A stretch of 64,000 nucleotides of DNA from Curtobacterium flaccumfaciens (GCA_029689965.1 CP121450.1:868001-932000); one strand, 5' to 3'. Numbered from the stretch's first letter, positions 10,194 to 20,587 are shown. Notes: generated from the letters alone by a model not told the origin. Numbers and translations are program-made.

Positions 10194-11678
10194 ATGGCAG
10201 ACACCCCGAGCTCGGGAACCCTCACCAGCATCGAGCAGCGCGGCATCGAACCCGTGCCCGCCGCCGAACGCACCGGCCGGGCCGGCGCGTTGTTCTGGGT
10301 GTGGTTCGCGGCCAACATCTCCATCCTCGGGCTGCCCCTCGGCGCGACCCTGGTGGCGTTCCAGCACCTGAACATCTGGCAGGCGCTGCTCGTCGCGGTG
10401 ATCGGCGCCGCCGGATCGTTCGCCGTGGTCGGCGTGATCTCGATCGCCGGGCGCCGGGGTGGAGCACCCGGCCTCACCCTGAGCCGTGCGGTGTTCGGCG
10501 TCCGCGGCAACATCGGCCGACGTTCGTCTCCCTGCTGTCCCGCCTCGGGTGGGAGACCGTGAACACCACGACCGCCGCGTTCGTGCTGCTGTCCCTGTTC
10601 ACGATCCTCTTCGGGACGGACGGCGACGCCAAGCACAACCCGGTGCTGACGATCGTCGCCATCCTCGTGTTCGTCGTGGCGACCGTGCTCATCTCCGGGC
10701 TCGGTCACGCGTTCATCGTCGCCGTGCAGAAGTGGGCGACCTGGATCTTCGGCGCACTGAACGTCTTCGTCGCGATCTTCCTGGTCGTCCGCGTGGACTG
10801 GCACGTCGTCGGGAACGCGCCGGCCGGGCCGTTCGCCGCGATGGCGATCGGGATCGGCACGATCGCGGCCGGCACCGGTATCGGCTGGGCGACCGCCGGT
10901 GCGGACATCGCCCGGTACTCCAAGAAGAGTGTCCGCGCCGGCAAGCTCGTCGGCGCGAGCGCCGCCGGAGCCGGCATCCCGCTCGTCGTCCTCGTCGGTC
11001 TCGGTGCGCTCGTGTCCGCCGGTGACCCGACCCTGGCGCAGGCCGGCGACCCCGTCGCCGCGATCCGGGACCTGCTCCCGGCTGGATGGCCGTCCCGTAC
11101 CTCATCGCGGCGTTCGGCGGACTGCTGCTGTCGAACCACCTCTCGGTGTACTCCGCGAGCCTCACCACGCTGACCCTCGGCGTCAAGGTGCCGCGGGTCT
11201 GGGCGGTCACCGTCGACGTCGTCGTGACGTTCCTCGGCGCCGTGTACTTCATGCTGGTCGCCGACGGCTTCTACGCGCCGTTCATCACCTTCATCTCGGT
11301 GCTCGCCGTCCCGATCACGGCCTGGCTCGGCGTCTTCATCGCCGACATCGTCCGCCGCACCTGGTACGACCCGAGGCACTGCTCGACCTCCGCGCGGGAG
11401 GTCGCTACTGGTACTCCGGCGGCATCGCCTGGCGCGCCGTCATCGCGTGGGCCGTCGCGATCGTGGTCGGTTTCCTGTTCACGAGCGTGCAGGTCGGCGA
11501 CGCGGACCCGGTCTTCGTCGGCACGTTCGCCAGCACCTGGATCGGCGCGAACGGCCTCGGCTGGATCGTCACGTTCATCGTCGCAGCCGCGGTCTACGTG
11601 CTCACCGGTGGTCCGAAGGGCACTCTCCACGAGCCCGCCGACGAGTCGGCACCGCTCCCCGCGACGGAGCACGCCTGA
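10194..11678 (+). CDS. NCS1 family cytosine/purine-type permease, three frameshifts
   Basis: Polytopic inner-membrane transporter of the nucleobase:cation symporter-1 family: FWVWFAANISILGLPLGA near the start, GRRGGAPGLTLSRAVFG, GWETVNTT, GWATAGADIARY, and many hydrophobic segments over ~494 aa. NCS1 proteins import nucleobases, allantoin, hydantoins or vitamins. Missing Cs near 10523 (GNIGPTFVSL), 11083 (LLPGWMAVPYL) and 11383 (WYDPEALLDLRAGGRY) break the frame. A Shine-Dalgarno-like AAGAGGA precedes ATG 10194. The stop overlaps the kinase start by one base (TGATG). It takes the slot that YegT fills in E. coli, so it likely brings in the operon's substrate. Confidence 0.87.
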
Positions 11679-12609
11679 TGCCCAGGCTGGTCTCGGTCGG
11701 CAACGTCATCGTCGACATCGTGCTGCGGGTCGGCGAGCTGCCGGACCCGGGCGGCGACGTGATCGCGTCCTCGTCGGAGATCACGGCCGGTGGCGGGCTG
11801 AACACGATGGTGGCCGCACGACGGGACGGCCTCGACGTCGTCTTCGCGGGGCAGTACGGCATGGGCCCGTTCGGCGACGTGGTCCGTCGGGCGCTCGCCG
11901 ACGCGGACGTCGAGGTGCTGCAGCCCGGTCTCACGGATCAGGACAGCGGGTACTGCGTGGCGCTCGTCGACGCCTCCACCGAGCGGACCTTCGTCACGAG
12001 CGTCGGTGCCGAGGGGCGGCTCGGCCCGTCCGAGCTCGCCCGGGTGGACCTGCGCGACGACGACACGCTGTTCGTGTCCGGCTACGGCCTCGCCCACCCG
12101 GAGAACGGGCGCGCGATCGCCGCGTGGATCCCGACGATCCCGGCATCGGTGCGCGTCGTGTTCGACCCGTCCCCGCTCGTCGCCACGCTGGATCCGCAGG
12201 TGGTCGCGCCCGTCACGGCGCGTGCGGACATCGTGTCCACGAACGCCCGGGAGGCCCGGCTCATGTCCCGGGGTCAGCCGACCTCCGCCAGGCGGTCGCG
12301 TCCCTGGGCGTGGGCGCGCGAGGCACGGTGCTGGTCCGTGACGGCGGTGCCGGGTGCTGGGTCGCCGACCCGTCGCTTCCGGACGGTCCCGCCCTCGTGC
12401 CGGGGTTCGCGGTCGAGGCCGTCGACACGAACGGTGCCGGGGACGCGCACGGCGGTGTGCTCGTCGCGGCGCTCTCCCGCGGGGAGCGCCTGCTCGACGC
12501 CGTCCGTCGTGCCAACGCCGCCGCCGCGATCGCGGTGTCGCGACCCGGTCCGGCGACGGCGCCCACGCGGGCCGAGACCGACGCGTTCCTGGCCGCGCAC
12601 CCGGCCTGA
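11678..12609 (+). CDS. PfkB family carbohydrate/nucleoside kinase, frameshifted
   Basis: Ribokinase-fold sugar kinase of about 311 aa. It has SVGNVIVDIVLRV at the N-terminus, the substrate-side TAGGGLNTMVAARR, and the PfkB C-terminal signature DTNGAGDAHGG, whose Asp is the catalytic base and whose GAGD loop forms the anion hole. One G is missing near 12275 (MSRGSADLRQAV expected). It is the last gene of the GntR/ADP-ribosylglycohydrolase/permease operon and is coupled to the permease by a one-base overlap. It probably phosphorylates the pentose or nucleoside released by the hydrolase. The specific sugar is not visible. Confidence 0.87.
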
Positions 12610-12614
12610 CCCGC

Positions 12615-12788
12615 CCGCCGGGGCCGCGTCGTGCCTCCAGTCCGTGCGCGCGCCCCGTGGGGTGCGGGGCGACTGGTTTGCGCCCGCGTGCGGATACGGC
12701 GCCTCGTCGCAGTGGGGTGCGATGTGTGTCAGGGGATGCAACGTGTGCCGTGACCGGTCCGCCGGGGCCGTGTCGTGCCTCCAGTCCG
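12615..12788. repeat. Two direct half-copies of repeat family A
   Basis: A 30-base unit containing GTCGTGCCTCCAGTCCG occurs at 12615-12644 and again at 12759-12788 with one difference. Each holds only the right arm of the family A palindrome, so neither folds alone. The 240-base gap between the kinase and the SDR otherwise shows no gene; the SDR promoter lies at its right end. Confidence 0.65.
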
Positions 12789-12851
12789 GAGACCGCACCG
12801 GGGACAGGCGCCTGGACGGGCGGAGGCGACCGCCTGCGTACCGTCGGGGCC

Positions 12852-13766
12852 ATGACGGACCAGACAGGGCTCGACCAGTACGTGATGCAGGACCCGACGA
12901 AGATGTACGCCGACAAGAAGCCCGACGAGCAGTACCTCGAGGGTGCCGGCACCGACGAGGAGATGGCGCGAAACGTTCCCGCCGACCACGGCGAGGACAC
13001 GTACCGCGGCTCGGGTCGCCTCCAGGGGCGCAAGGCGCTCATCACCGGCGGTGACTCCGGGATCGGCGCCGCCGTCGCGATCGCCTACGCCCGCGAAGGA
13101 GCCGACGTCGCGATCTCGTACCTGCCCGAGGAGCAGGACGACGCCGACCGCATCGTCGGGCTCATCGAGGCCGCGGGGCGGAAGGCCGTGGCGCTGCCGG
13201 GCGACATCACGTCGCTCCAGGTCTGCGAGCAGGTGGTCGCCGACGCCGTGGAGCAGCTCGGCGGACTCGACATCCTGGTGAACAACGCGGGCAAGCAGCA
13301 GAACGTCGAGTCGATCGTGGACATCTCCGACGAGGAGTTCGACGAGACCTTCAAGACGAACGCCTACGCGACGTTCCGGATCACGAAGGCCTCCGTGCCG
13401 CACCTGCAGCCCGGTTCGACGATCATCAACACGACCTCGATCCAGGCGTACGCGCCCTCACCGCACCTGGTGCACTACGCGGCGACGAAGTCGACCGTGA
13501 ACAACCTGGCGAAGGGCCTCGCTGCACAGCTTCGCGCCGAAGGGCATCCGCGTGAACGCCGTCGCTCCCGGACCGATCTGGACGCCGCTGCAGCCCGCCG
13601 GTGGCCAGCCGCCGGAGGCGCTGCCGTCGGCCGGCGAGCAGACCTACCTCGGGCGATGGGGCCAGCCCGCCGAGCTGGCGCCGGCGTACGTGTTCCTGGC
13701 GAGCGGCGAGTCGTCGTACGTGGTGGGGGAGACGCTGCACGTCGACGGGGGATGCCGACGCCGTAG
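12852..13766 (+). CDS. Short-chain dehydrogenase/reductase (YghA-like), two frameshifts
   Basis: Rossmann-fold NAD(P) oxidoreductase of about 303 aa with the long N-terminal extension typical of the YghA / general stress protein 39 group (DPTKMYADKKPDEQYL). It shows KALITGGDSGIGAAVA, DILVNNAGKQ, the catalytic Ser region INTTSIQAY, YxxxK in HYAATKST, and the C-terminal VDGGMPTP. ATG 12852 lies seven bases after TACCGT. An extra T near 13530 breaks AAQLAPKGIRVNAV, and a G is missing near 13750 just before the last five residues. The alcohol or aldehyde substrate is unknown. Confidence 0.88.
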   Translation: MTDQTGLDQYVMQDPTKMYADKKPDEQYLEGAGTDEEMARNVPADHGEDTYRGSGRLQGRKALITGGDSGIGAAVAIAYAREGADVAISYLPEEQDDADRIVGLIEAAGRKAVALPGDITSLQVCEQVVADAVEQLGGLDILVNNAGKQQNVESIVDISDEEFDETFKTNAYATFRITKASVPHLQPGSTIINTTSIQAYAPSPHLVHYAATKSTVNNLAKGLAAQLRAEGHPRERRRSRTDLDAAAARRWPAAGGAAVGRRADLPRAMGPARRAGAGVRVPGERRVVVRGGGDAARRRGMPTP

Positions 13767-13786
13767 GCCCACGGCGGCGCGGCCCG

Positions 13787-15843
13787 TCAGCCCGCACGAC
13801 GCGGGACGCGGAGCAGGAGCCAGATGAAGTACGGCGTCCCCACCACGGCGGTCAGGATCCCCGCTCCCAACTGCGCGGGGGCGATCACCGTCCGCCCGAG
13901 GAGGTCGCCGAGGCACACGAGCAGCGCACCGAGGAGCACCGCGACCGGCACGACACGGACGTGCCTCCGTCCGACGAGCGCCCGTGCGAGGTGCGGTGCG
14001 ACGAGTCCGACGAACCCGATGGTCCCGACCGCGGCGATGGCTGTCGCGGTCAGGAGCACCGACGACGCCAGGAACGCCAGACGGGTCCGGGCGAGGGGCG
14101 CGCCGAGCAGACGCGGCGTGTCCTCGTCGAGCGACACGAGGTCGAGCTCGCGCGTTCGTGTCAGGACGACGACGAGGGCTGCTGCGAGGACGACGAGCAC
14201 GGGGAACGAGTCCGGCCAGGTGCGACCGTACGTGGACCCCGAGAGCCACGTCAGCGCTTTCGTCGCGTTGAACGGATCCGTGACGACGATGAGCAGACTG
14301 ATGAGCGCGGTCAGACCCGAGGACACCCCGACGCCGACGAGGACGAGTCGGTTCTGCCGGAAGCCGCCGCGTGCCGCGAGACCGAACACGACCAGCGCTG
14401 CGGCGGTCGCCCCGGCGAACGCCGCGCCGGCGACGGACCAGCTCGACGCGGCGGGCACGAGCGTCACGACGAGGACCGCTCCGAGCCCCGCGCCGCTCGA
14501 GACGCCGAGGACGCCGGGGTCGGCGAGGGGGTTCCGGGTGACGCCCTGCACGAGGGTGCCGGCCAGGGCGAGCGCGGCCCCGGCGAGCAGGGCGGCGACG
14601 ACCCGGGGAACGCGGGTGTCCAGGATGAACGAGATCGCCTGGTTCGCCCGGCCGGTGAGCCAGTTCGTCACGTCGCCGAGCAGGAGCTTCGCATCGCCGA
14701 GCAGCACGGCGGCGATGACGACTCCGACGAGCACGGTCACGAGCACGACGACGGTCGCGGTGGCTGCGATGCGGCCGGGGATCCGATGCACCTCGAGCGG
14801 GCTGGTCTGGCCGGCGTCGCGCGAGCGGACGGCCATCACGACGAGGAACACAGCGCCCACCACGCTCGTCACGACCCGGTCGGCACGGACACGACTCGGT
14901 CGCCCGACACGACGGCGCGGAGCAGGACGTCCGACGCCATCACGATGCCGGCACCGACGAGGCCGGCCGCGAGGAACAGCGCCCACGAACGGTGCAGGGT
15001 CGGGAAGCGTCGAGCGAACGGCCGGACGAGCGCGGGAGCGCAGAGGCCGACGAACCCGATCGGCCCCGCGATGGTCACCGCTGCCGCAGCCAGCAGGACG
15101 GCCAGCACCACGGCGGTCACCCGGGTGCCGCGGACGGGCACACCCAGGCCGCGCGCGGCGTCGTCGCCGAGCGCGAGGGCGTCGACCCGGTGCGACAACA
15201 CGACGAAGCCGACCACGCCGACGGCCAGGACCGGCAGCATCGGCAGGACGGTGTCGAACCCGTTCTGCGCGATCCCACCCTGGTTCCACGCGTAGAGCCC
15301 CTGGGTCTGCTGTGGGAACAGCAGGATGAGCGCCTGGGTGATCGACCCGAGGCCGAGCGCCAGCGCGGTGCCGGCCAGGACGAGCCGCACGGTACCGCTC
15401 CCGAGGCCGGACAGGGCGAGCACGAGCGCCGCTGCTCCCAGGCCGCCGAGGAAGGCCACGCCGCCCTGCGCGACGACCGGCAGTCCGACGCCGGCGACCG
15501 ACACGACCCCGAGTGCCAGGTAGGCGCCCGCGTTGACCGCGAGGGTGTCCGGTGCGGCCAGGACGTTGCGGCTCACTGCCTGCATCGCGGCCCCCGAGAC
15601 ACCGAGGGCGAAGCCGACGAGCAACCCGGCCGCTGCGCGCGGGAACCGAGACGCGGCCACCACCGACGCGTCGGTCCGGTCGGCGTGCCCGAGGATCGCC
15701 CTCCAGACGTCGGACGCGCCCACGTGGGCAGTGCCCTGCGTCAGGTCGACCGCGGCGAGGACGGCAACGAGCGCGATCCCACCCAGGAGCAGCGCGACGC
15801 CGAGCGCGGGCCGGGCGACGACGGCGCGTCGCTCGGCCCGCAC
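13787..15843 (-). CDS. FecCD/FhuB-type iron-siderophore ABC permease, two fused halves, frameshifted
   Basis: Membrane permease with two homologous FecCD units in one reading frame (~686 aa), like E. coli FhuB. Half 1 contains GFALGVSGAAMQAVSRNVLAAPDTLAVNAG and GPIGFVGLCAPALVR; half 2 contains GAALALAGTLVQGVTRNPLADPGVLGVSSG and GTIGFVGLVAPHLAR. Both GFVGLxxPxxxR motifs contact the ATPase. One G missing near 14875 produces a false stop at 14869-14871; after correction, half 1 runs on through MAVRSRDAGQTSPLEV into half 2 with no stop. GTG 15843 is the best visible start, 26 bases after the binding-protein stop. It works with the lipoprotein and ATPase encoded upstream. Confidence 0.82.
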
Positions 15844-15869
15844 GGGTGCCGTGGTGGTGTCGATGACCG

Positions 15870-16852
15870 CTACTTCGTGAGCGCGGCGACGGTGGCGTCG
15901 ATGTACGCCTCCATCGAGCCCGGGCCACCGAACATCCAGATGCCGTCGTCGAGACGGTGCACGTCGCCGTCCTGCACGAACGGGAGCCCCTTCCACACGG
16001 CGTTCGACGCGAGGGTCTTCGCGAACACGTCGTCCCCGTCGACGTCGTTGCCGATGTAGAGGAAGCGGGTGTCGTCCGGCAGGCTCGTCAGTCCCTCGAC
16101 GTCGGTCGAGCCGAGGCCGTACGCGGCGTCGCCCTTGACGTCGGTGCTCGCCCAGGCGTCCTTCAGGCCCAGTTCGGTGTTGACCGTGCCGATCAGGGAC
16201 GTCGCCGTGTACGGCCGGACGGTGACCTGGTTGGACAAGACGTACGCGTCCGCGAAGGCGACCTCGGTGCCCGCCTTGCCCGCGTCGGCGAGCTCCTGCT
16301 TCGCGTCGGCGATCTTGTCCTCGAAGTCGCTCCAGACCGACTTCGCCTTCGCGGTCGTGCCGGTGGCCTCGGCGATGAGGTCGAGCGTCGCCTTCGTGGT
16401 GCCGAGCTGATCGCTGCCCTTCGCCGAGGTCACGACGATGGTCGGCGCGATCTTCCGGAGCTGCTTCACGACCGAGTCCTTGAGGTCGTCGGTGGCGACG
16501 ATGAGGTCCGGTGCGATCGACGCGATGGTGTCGGTGCTCGGCTCACCGCGCGTGCCGATGTCCTTCGGGTCCCCGGTGAGCGGAACGGCCGAGTCCCAGG
16601 CCGAGTAGCCCTTGACGTCGGCGACGCCGGCGGGGCGACGCCGAGGGTCTCGAGGTCCTCGACCACGTTCCACTCGGTGCCGACGACCTTCTCGGCGGGC
16701 CCGTCGAGGGTCACCTTCGTGCCGGTCGCGTCGGTCACCGTGACGTTCGAGGCCGACGACGTGTCGTCCGAAGCGGCCTGGGTCGAACCGCAGGCGGTCA
16801 GGGCGAGTGCGGCGGTGGCGGCGATGGCGGTGGCGGCGAGGAGTCGTCTCAT
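15870..16852 (-). CDS. Iron-siderophore ABC transporter substrate-binding lipoprotein, frameshifted
   Basis: Lipoprotein signal with lipobox LALTACGS (Cys near residue 20), then a Ser/Asp-rich linker and a periplasmic-binding-protein fold: VTVTDATGTKVTLDGPAEKVV, EWNVVEDLETLGVAP, SIAPDLIV, KIAPTIVV, and a C-terminal GSMEAYIDATVAALTK. This layout is typical of FecB/FhuD-like metal-chelate binders. One C is missing near 16632 (LGVAPAGVADVKGYSAW expected). About 327 aa. The start overlaps the ATPase stop by four bases (ATGA), so translation is coupled. Ligand class (ferric siderophore) is inferred from family and the iron box upstream. Confidence 0.87.
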
Positions 16853-17689
16853 GAGCTGGCGTGGAGCCTTTCGGTTCGGGTGTGGTGCCGGCCGACGGCG
16901 CGGGTGCGGAGCCGTCCGGTGGAGGGGTCGTGGTCGACGTCGATCCGGATGCCGTAGACGTCCGACAGGCGGTCGCCCTCGAGCACGGCCTCCGGCGGCC
17001 CGTCGGCGGCGACGACACCGCCGCGCAGCAGGACGACCCGGTCGGCCACGGCGGCGGCCTGGTCGAGATCGTGGAGCACCACGCCGACGGCGATGCCGTG
17101 CTCGTCGGCGAGGTCGCGGACGAGGTCGAGGAGCTCCACCTGGTACCGCAGGTCGAGGTATGTGGTCGGCTCGTCGAGCAGCAGGACGCCGGTCTCCTGC
17201 GCGAGGCAGCTGGCGAGCCACACGCGCTGCAGCTGGCCGCCGGACAGTTCGTCGGCCGGGCGGTCGGCGAGGTCGGTGAGACCGGTCGAGTCCAGGGCGC
17301 GCGTGATCGCGGCGGCACCGTCAGCGTCCTGGCCGCCGAACCGGGAGCGGTACGGGTAGCGGCCGAAGGCCACCAGGTCGCGGACCCGCAGGCCGCCGGG
17401 ACGGGCCGGCCCTGGGTGAGCAGTGCCACCTGCCTGGCGAAGGCCTTGGGGAGAGCGCGAGGCCGTCGACGTCGTCGGACGCGTCCGCTCCGGTCGCGCC
17501 ACGGAGGGTCACGGTGCCCGCGCGGGCTGATTGGAGGCGCGCGATGGTCCGCAGGAGCGTCGACTTCCCGGAACCGTTCGGTCCGACCAGGGCGGTCACC
17601 TTCCCCGCGATCAGTTCCAGCGCCGCCGCGTGCACCACGGGGTCGCCGTGGTACGCCACGGTGACGTCACGAGCATCCAGATCGACCAC
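16849..17689 (-). CDS. FecE-type siderophore ABC transporter ATPase, two frameshifts
   Basis: Cytoplasmic ATP-binding subunit: Walker A GPNGSGKST near residue 38, Q-loop region VALLTQG, AFGRYPYRSRF, signature LSGGQLQRVWLA, Walker B VLLLDEPTTYLD and switch His in VVLHDLDQA. The GRYPYR motif is characteristic of FecE/FhuC ATPases. Two single-base losses, near 17450 (ALSPKAFARQV) and 17400 (before GLRVRDLV), split the N-terminal third from the rest. GTG 17689 is the start. It is the first gene of the operon and lies just downstream of a DtxR/IdeR-like box, so iron repression is likely. About 281 aa when joined. Confidence 0.87.
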
Positions 17690-17693
17690 CAGG

Positions 17694-17712
17694 TAAGGGT
17701 AGCCTCACCTAC
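17694..17712 (-). promoter_or_regulatory. DtxR/IdeR-like iron box
   Basis: The 19-base stretch TAAGGGTAGCCTCACCTAC matches the actinobacterial iron-box consensus (TWAGGTTAGSCTAACCTWA) at 15 positions by my count. It begins five bases upstream of the GTG start of the siderophore ATPase. Iron-loaded DtxR/IdeR bound here would block transcription of the three-gene uptake operon. Confidence 0.75.
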
Positions 17713-17773
17713 CCTCGATTCCCTAATGCGTGACGGTATCGCTCGGCAGGGAGCGCCGCGGGTACAGATCGGC

Positions 17774-18097
17774 TCAGCAGGGAGCGCCGCAGGCGCGGGC
17801 CATCCGTTCGAGCAGCTCGCGAGCCGACAGAGCCGCCGCGAGCTCCACCTCGACCGGGTTGATGCCCACCGCACGTTCGAAATCGCGACGCCGGGCCTGG
17901 TCGGCGACCGGGACCTCGGGGCGCTGCGGCAGCACTGCGATCGCGCGGGCGGCGGCGTCGAACGCGCCCACCGGACGCCCGAGTTGCTCCCACATCGTCC
18001 GGACGTCGTGCGCGACCTGGTCGGCGTCGCCGCCGAACTCGAAGCCGGCCGAGGCCATGGTCGCCAGTCCCTGCGCGGTGGGGTCGTTCGGGGTCAT
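17774..18097 (-). CDS. Hypothetical 107-residue protein
   Basis: Intact ORF with normal high-GC codon use, starting MTPNDPTAQGL and ending ARACGAPC. It is mostly helical by eye, with no signal peptide, membrane segment or recognisable domain. It stands alone between the siderophore operon and the TetR gene, and no clear promoter or Shine-Dalgarno is visible, so it could be a lone gene or spurious. Confidence 0.5.
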   Translation of the reverse strand: MTPNDPTAQGLATMASAGFEFGGDADQVAHDVRTMWEQLGRPVGAFDAAARAIAVLPQRPEVPVADQARRRDFERAVGINPVEVELAAALSARELLERMARACGAPC

Positions 18098-18263
18098 GAC
18101 GGCATCGTCACACGGATGGCCGCGAGCGTGCTGCGAACAGCGCACGTGTCCCCGACATGCCGACACCCGGACCGGGGATGCTGGTGTCCCCGATCTCCGT
18201 TTGGATGGACATGCCCGGCGACGGGTGCCGCGGGCAGGACGTCCCGGGACGACGGAGGGCACG

Positions 18264-18938
18264 ATGCTCGAACACACCAGCGCGGACACGCAGGCAGCAG
18301 CGGCCGCGGCCGCGACCCTGCACCTGCGGATCACGATCGTGGGTGCGACCGTCGACCTGCTCCGGGACGTCCCCTTCCACGAGGCCGATGCGGGTCTGGT
18401 CGCCGAGCGGCTCGGCATCTCCGTCGAGGAGCTCCGGCAGCACTTCCCGTCCTGGGACGGGCTCGTGCTGGCCGCGGTCGACCGGTGGAACGGCGGCCGC
18501 ATGGACGAGGTAACCCGCGAGGTCGGTGACGGTTCCACCGTCCAGCTCCTGCGGGCGATCGTCGCGTCGAACGCCGAGGACCCGGCGCTCATGCGGCTCC
18601 TCGTCGCGCTGCTGTCCGTGGCCGGCAACCCGGACCACCCGATGTCCACGTACCTGCGGTCGCGATACCAGCTCTTCTACGTGCAGATCAAGCGCGGGCT
18701 CGAGCACGACATCGCCGTGGGACGCGCACCGCACACGATGGACCCCCGACGCGGTGCGGAGCAGCTCATCGCGCTGTACGAGGGGCTCCAGCTCCAGGCG
18801 CTCCTGCGTTCGGACCTCGACCTCGTGCCGGCGTTCGACCGGGCCGTGGCCCGGCTCGAGCGCGGTTGGTCCGAACGCTACGAGCCGCAGGCCCCACGAC
18901 GGGTCTCCACCTGGAGCGACGGCGGCTGGGAGCTCTGA
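18264..18938 (+). CDS. TetR/AcrR family transcriptional regulator
   Basis: Intact, 224 aa. The N-terminal helix-turn-helix region (about residues 20-65) reads ITIVGATVDLLRDVPFHEADAGLVAERLGISVEELRQHFPSWDGLVLAAVDRW: VAERLGIS.EELRQHFPS is the TetR recognition segment. The C-terminal helical domain would bind an unknown ligand. GGAGGG lies upstream of ATG 18264. It converges on the ThrE-type exporter with a 12-base gap, and regulation of that exporter is not implied by position. Confidence 0.82.
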   Translation: MLEHTSADTQAAAAAAATLHLRITIVGATVDLLRDVPFHEADAGLVAERLGISVEELRQHFPSWDGLVLAAVDRWNGGRMDEVTREVGDGSTVQLLRAIVASNAEDPALMRLLVALLSVAGNPDHPMSTYLRSRYQLFYVQIKRGLEHDIAVGRAPHTMDPRRGAEQLIALYEGLQLQALLRSDLDLVPAFDRAVARLERGWSERYEPQAPRRVSTWSDGGWEL

Positions 18939-18950
18939 CCGCCGACCGGT

Positions 18951-20456
18951 TCACCCGGAGCGAGGGCCCCGCGGCACCGATCCGTCGCCCGGGTCGTAGC
19001 CCGAGTCGCGGATGACCCGGATCGCGGTGGTGTCGTTGTGCACCGAGTGCACGACGACCCGCCGCGACCGTCGCAGTGCACGCCGGGCGCCGGGCGTCGC
19101 CATCAGGCCGCCGAGCACGAGGCCTGCACCGATCGCCAGTGCCACCGACACCGCGGCGACGAAGTCGAGCGCCGCGCTCGACGACCCGGACATGAAGTTC
19201 AGGAGAGCGTTCGAGACCGCGACGCCGGGAAGCAGTGCGCCGCAGAACGCGGGTACGGCGATGGCCGCGACCGCCGTGCGCATCCGCGCCGCCGCGATGG
19301 TCGCGAGGACGCCGAGCAGCACCGCCGCGATGAAGGTCGCGCCGAGCAGCGGGATCCCGAGCTCCCGCAGGCCCCGGAGTGCTGCCGCGGCGGCGACGGA
19401 GAACACCACCGCGACCGGGATCACCCGGGCGCTGGCCTGCTGCACGAAGCAGTTCGCCGCGGCCGAGACCACCGTCAGGAGCAGGGACGCCCACAGCGGC
19501 AGCGCCTGCGTGACGATGCCCGAGGGATCGACCTCGATGCTGAGCCACTTCGTCACCGCGATGCCGGCGGGAACCCCGACCACGATGGCCGCGATGACCA
19601 GCCCGATGTAGAACGCTCGGGCCACCGCCATGGCGCGGAACCCGGAGATCGCGTCCTGCGCCCAGGTGACGAGCGACGGGTGCGGGAGCAGGAGCACCAC
19701 GAGCGCGGCCACCATCGTCGCCGCTTGTCCGGGGTGCAGGACGCCGGCCCAGATCGCGAGGGTGCCGATCGCCGACGCCACGGCGCCCTGCGCCCCGGAC
19801 ACGAAGAACTGCGGGAAGCCCCGGCCGGTCAGCCACCGTCCGGAGACGATGATCCCGAGCATGAGCACGAAGGCTCCGATCCCCGCGCGCCACCCGCCAC
19901 CGGCCTGCATCGAGATCGAGATGCCGAGGATCGACAGGCCGACGTCGGCCATCCACCTGGGCCACCGCGGCGGGAGCCGGAGCACCGCGACGAGGGCGTT
20001 CACCGCCGAGGTCATGTCGCGTTCGTCGTGCACGAGGTCGTCGACGATCTGGTTCGCCCGGGCCAGCCGGTCGAGGTCGGAGCCATCGGACTGCACCGTA
20101 CGGACCTTCACGAGCGGTGGGTGGTCGGCGGGGGCGTACTGGATCGTCACCGAGCTGCCGGAGAAGTCGAGGTCGAGCGGCGCCAGGTTCCACTTCGTCG
20201 ACACGGCGACCACGGCGGTCTCCACGCTGCGGGTGTCCGCTCCGGAGGCGAGCATCACCTCGGCGAGGTCGAGGCAGAAGTCGACGATCTGCACGGGTGA
20301 GTACTGCTCGCGCGGGCGCGTGTCGGGCGTGACCTCCTCGTAGAGGGTGCCGCGGAGGCGGGCGCGGGCGTCGCGGATGTCGTGCTGCGCGAGGTTCCGC
20401 ACGCGTGGCCGTGACGGGCGCCCGGGTCTGGCTCCGGGGAGGGACTGCTCGGCCAT
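18951..20456 (-). CDS. thrE: Threonine/serine exporter ThrE family protein
   Basis: Intact, ~501 aa. A cytoplasmic N-terminal domain of the ThrE/DUF1212 type (FCLDLAEVMLASGADTRSVETAVVAVS, then VKVRTVQSD) is followed by about ten hydrophobic segments forming two membrane halves (GGGWRAGIGAFVLMLGIIVSG and so on). Corynebacterium ThrE exports threonine and serine; the fused single-chain form is usual in actinobacteria. ATG 20456 is the first start that keeps the whole domain and lies downstream of the repeat region at 20490-20644. Substrate by homology only. Confidence 0.85.
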   Translation of the reverse strand: MAEQSLPGARPGRPSRPRVRNLAQHDIRDARARLRGTLYEEVTPDTRPREQYSPVQIVDFCLDLAEVMLASGADTRSVETAVVAVSTKWNLAPLDLDFSGSSVTIQYAPADHPPLVKVRTVQSDGSDLDRLARANQIVDDLVHDERDMTSAVNALVAVLRLPPRWPRWMADVGLSILGISISMQAGGGWRAGIGAFVLMLGIIVSGRWLTGRGFPQFFVSGAQGAVASAIGTLAIWAGVLHPGQAATMVAALVVLLLPHPSLVTWAQDAISGFRAMAVARAFYIGLVIAAIVVGVPAGIAVTKWLSIEVDPSGIVTQALPLWASLLLTVVSAAANCFVQQASARVIPVAVVFSVAAAAALRGLRELGIPLLGATFIAAVLLGVLATIAAARMRTAVAAIAVPAFCGALLPGVAVSNALLNFMSGSSSAALDFVAAVSVALAIGAGLVLGGLMATPGARRALRRSRRVVVHSVHNDTTAIRVIRDSGYDPGDGSVPRGPRSG

Positions 20457-20489
20457 CCAGCCATCGTGCCAGTGCTTCCCGGGCGCCGG

Positions 20490-20587
20490 ATCGCGAAAGC
20501 GACAGATCACCGCGAAACGTTCGCTGCGGCCTGTCGCTTCCGCGAGGTCGACGGCGTGTGCAGCGCCGAGACTGTCGCTTTCGCGAT
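20490..20587. repeat. Inverted repeat element with 16-base perfect ends
   Basis: ATCGCGAAAGCGACAG at 20490-20505 is exactly inverted as CTGTCGCTTTCGCGAT at 20572-20587. A third related half (CTGTCGCTTCCGCGA, from 20531) and a GCCGAGACTGTCGC join, like that in family B, lie inside. It is non-coding, between the ThrE-type gene and the OsmC gene. Confidence 0.7.
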
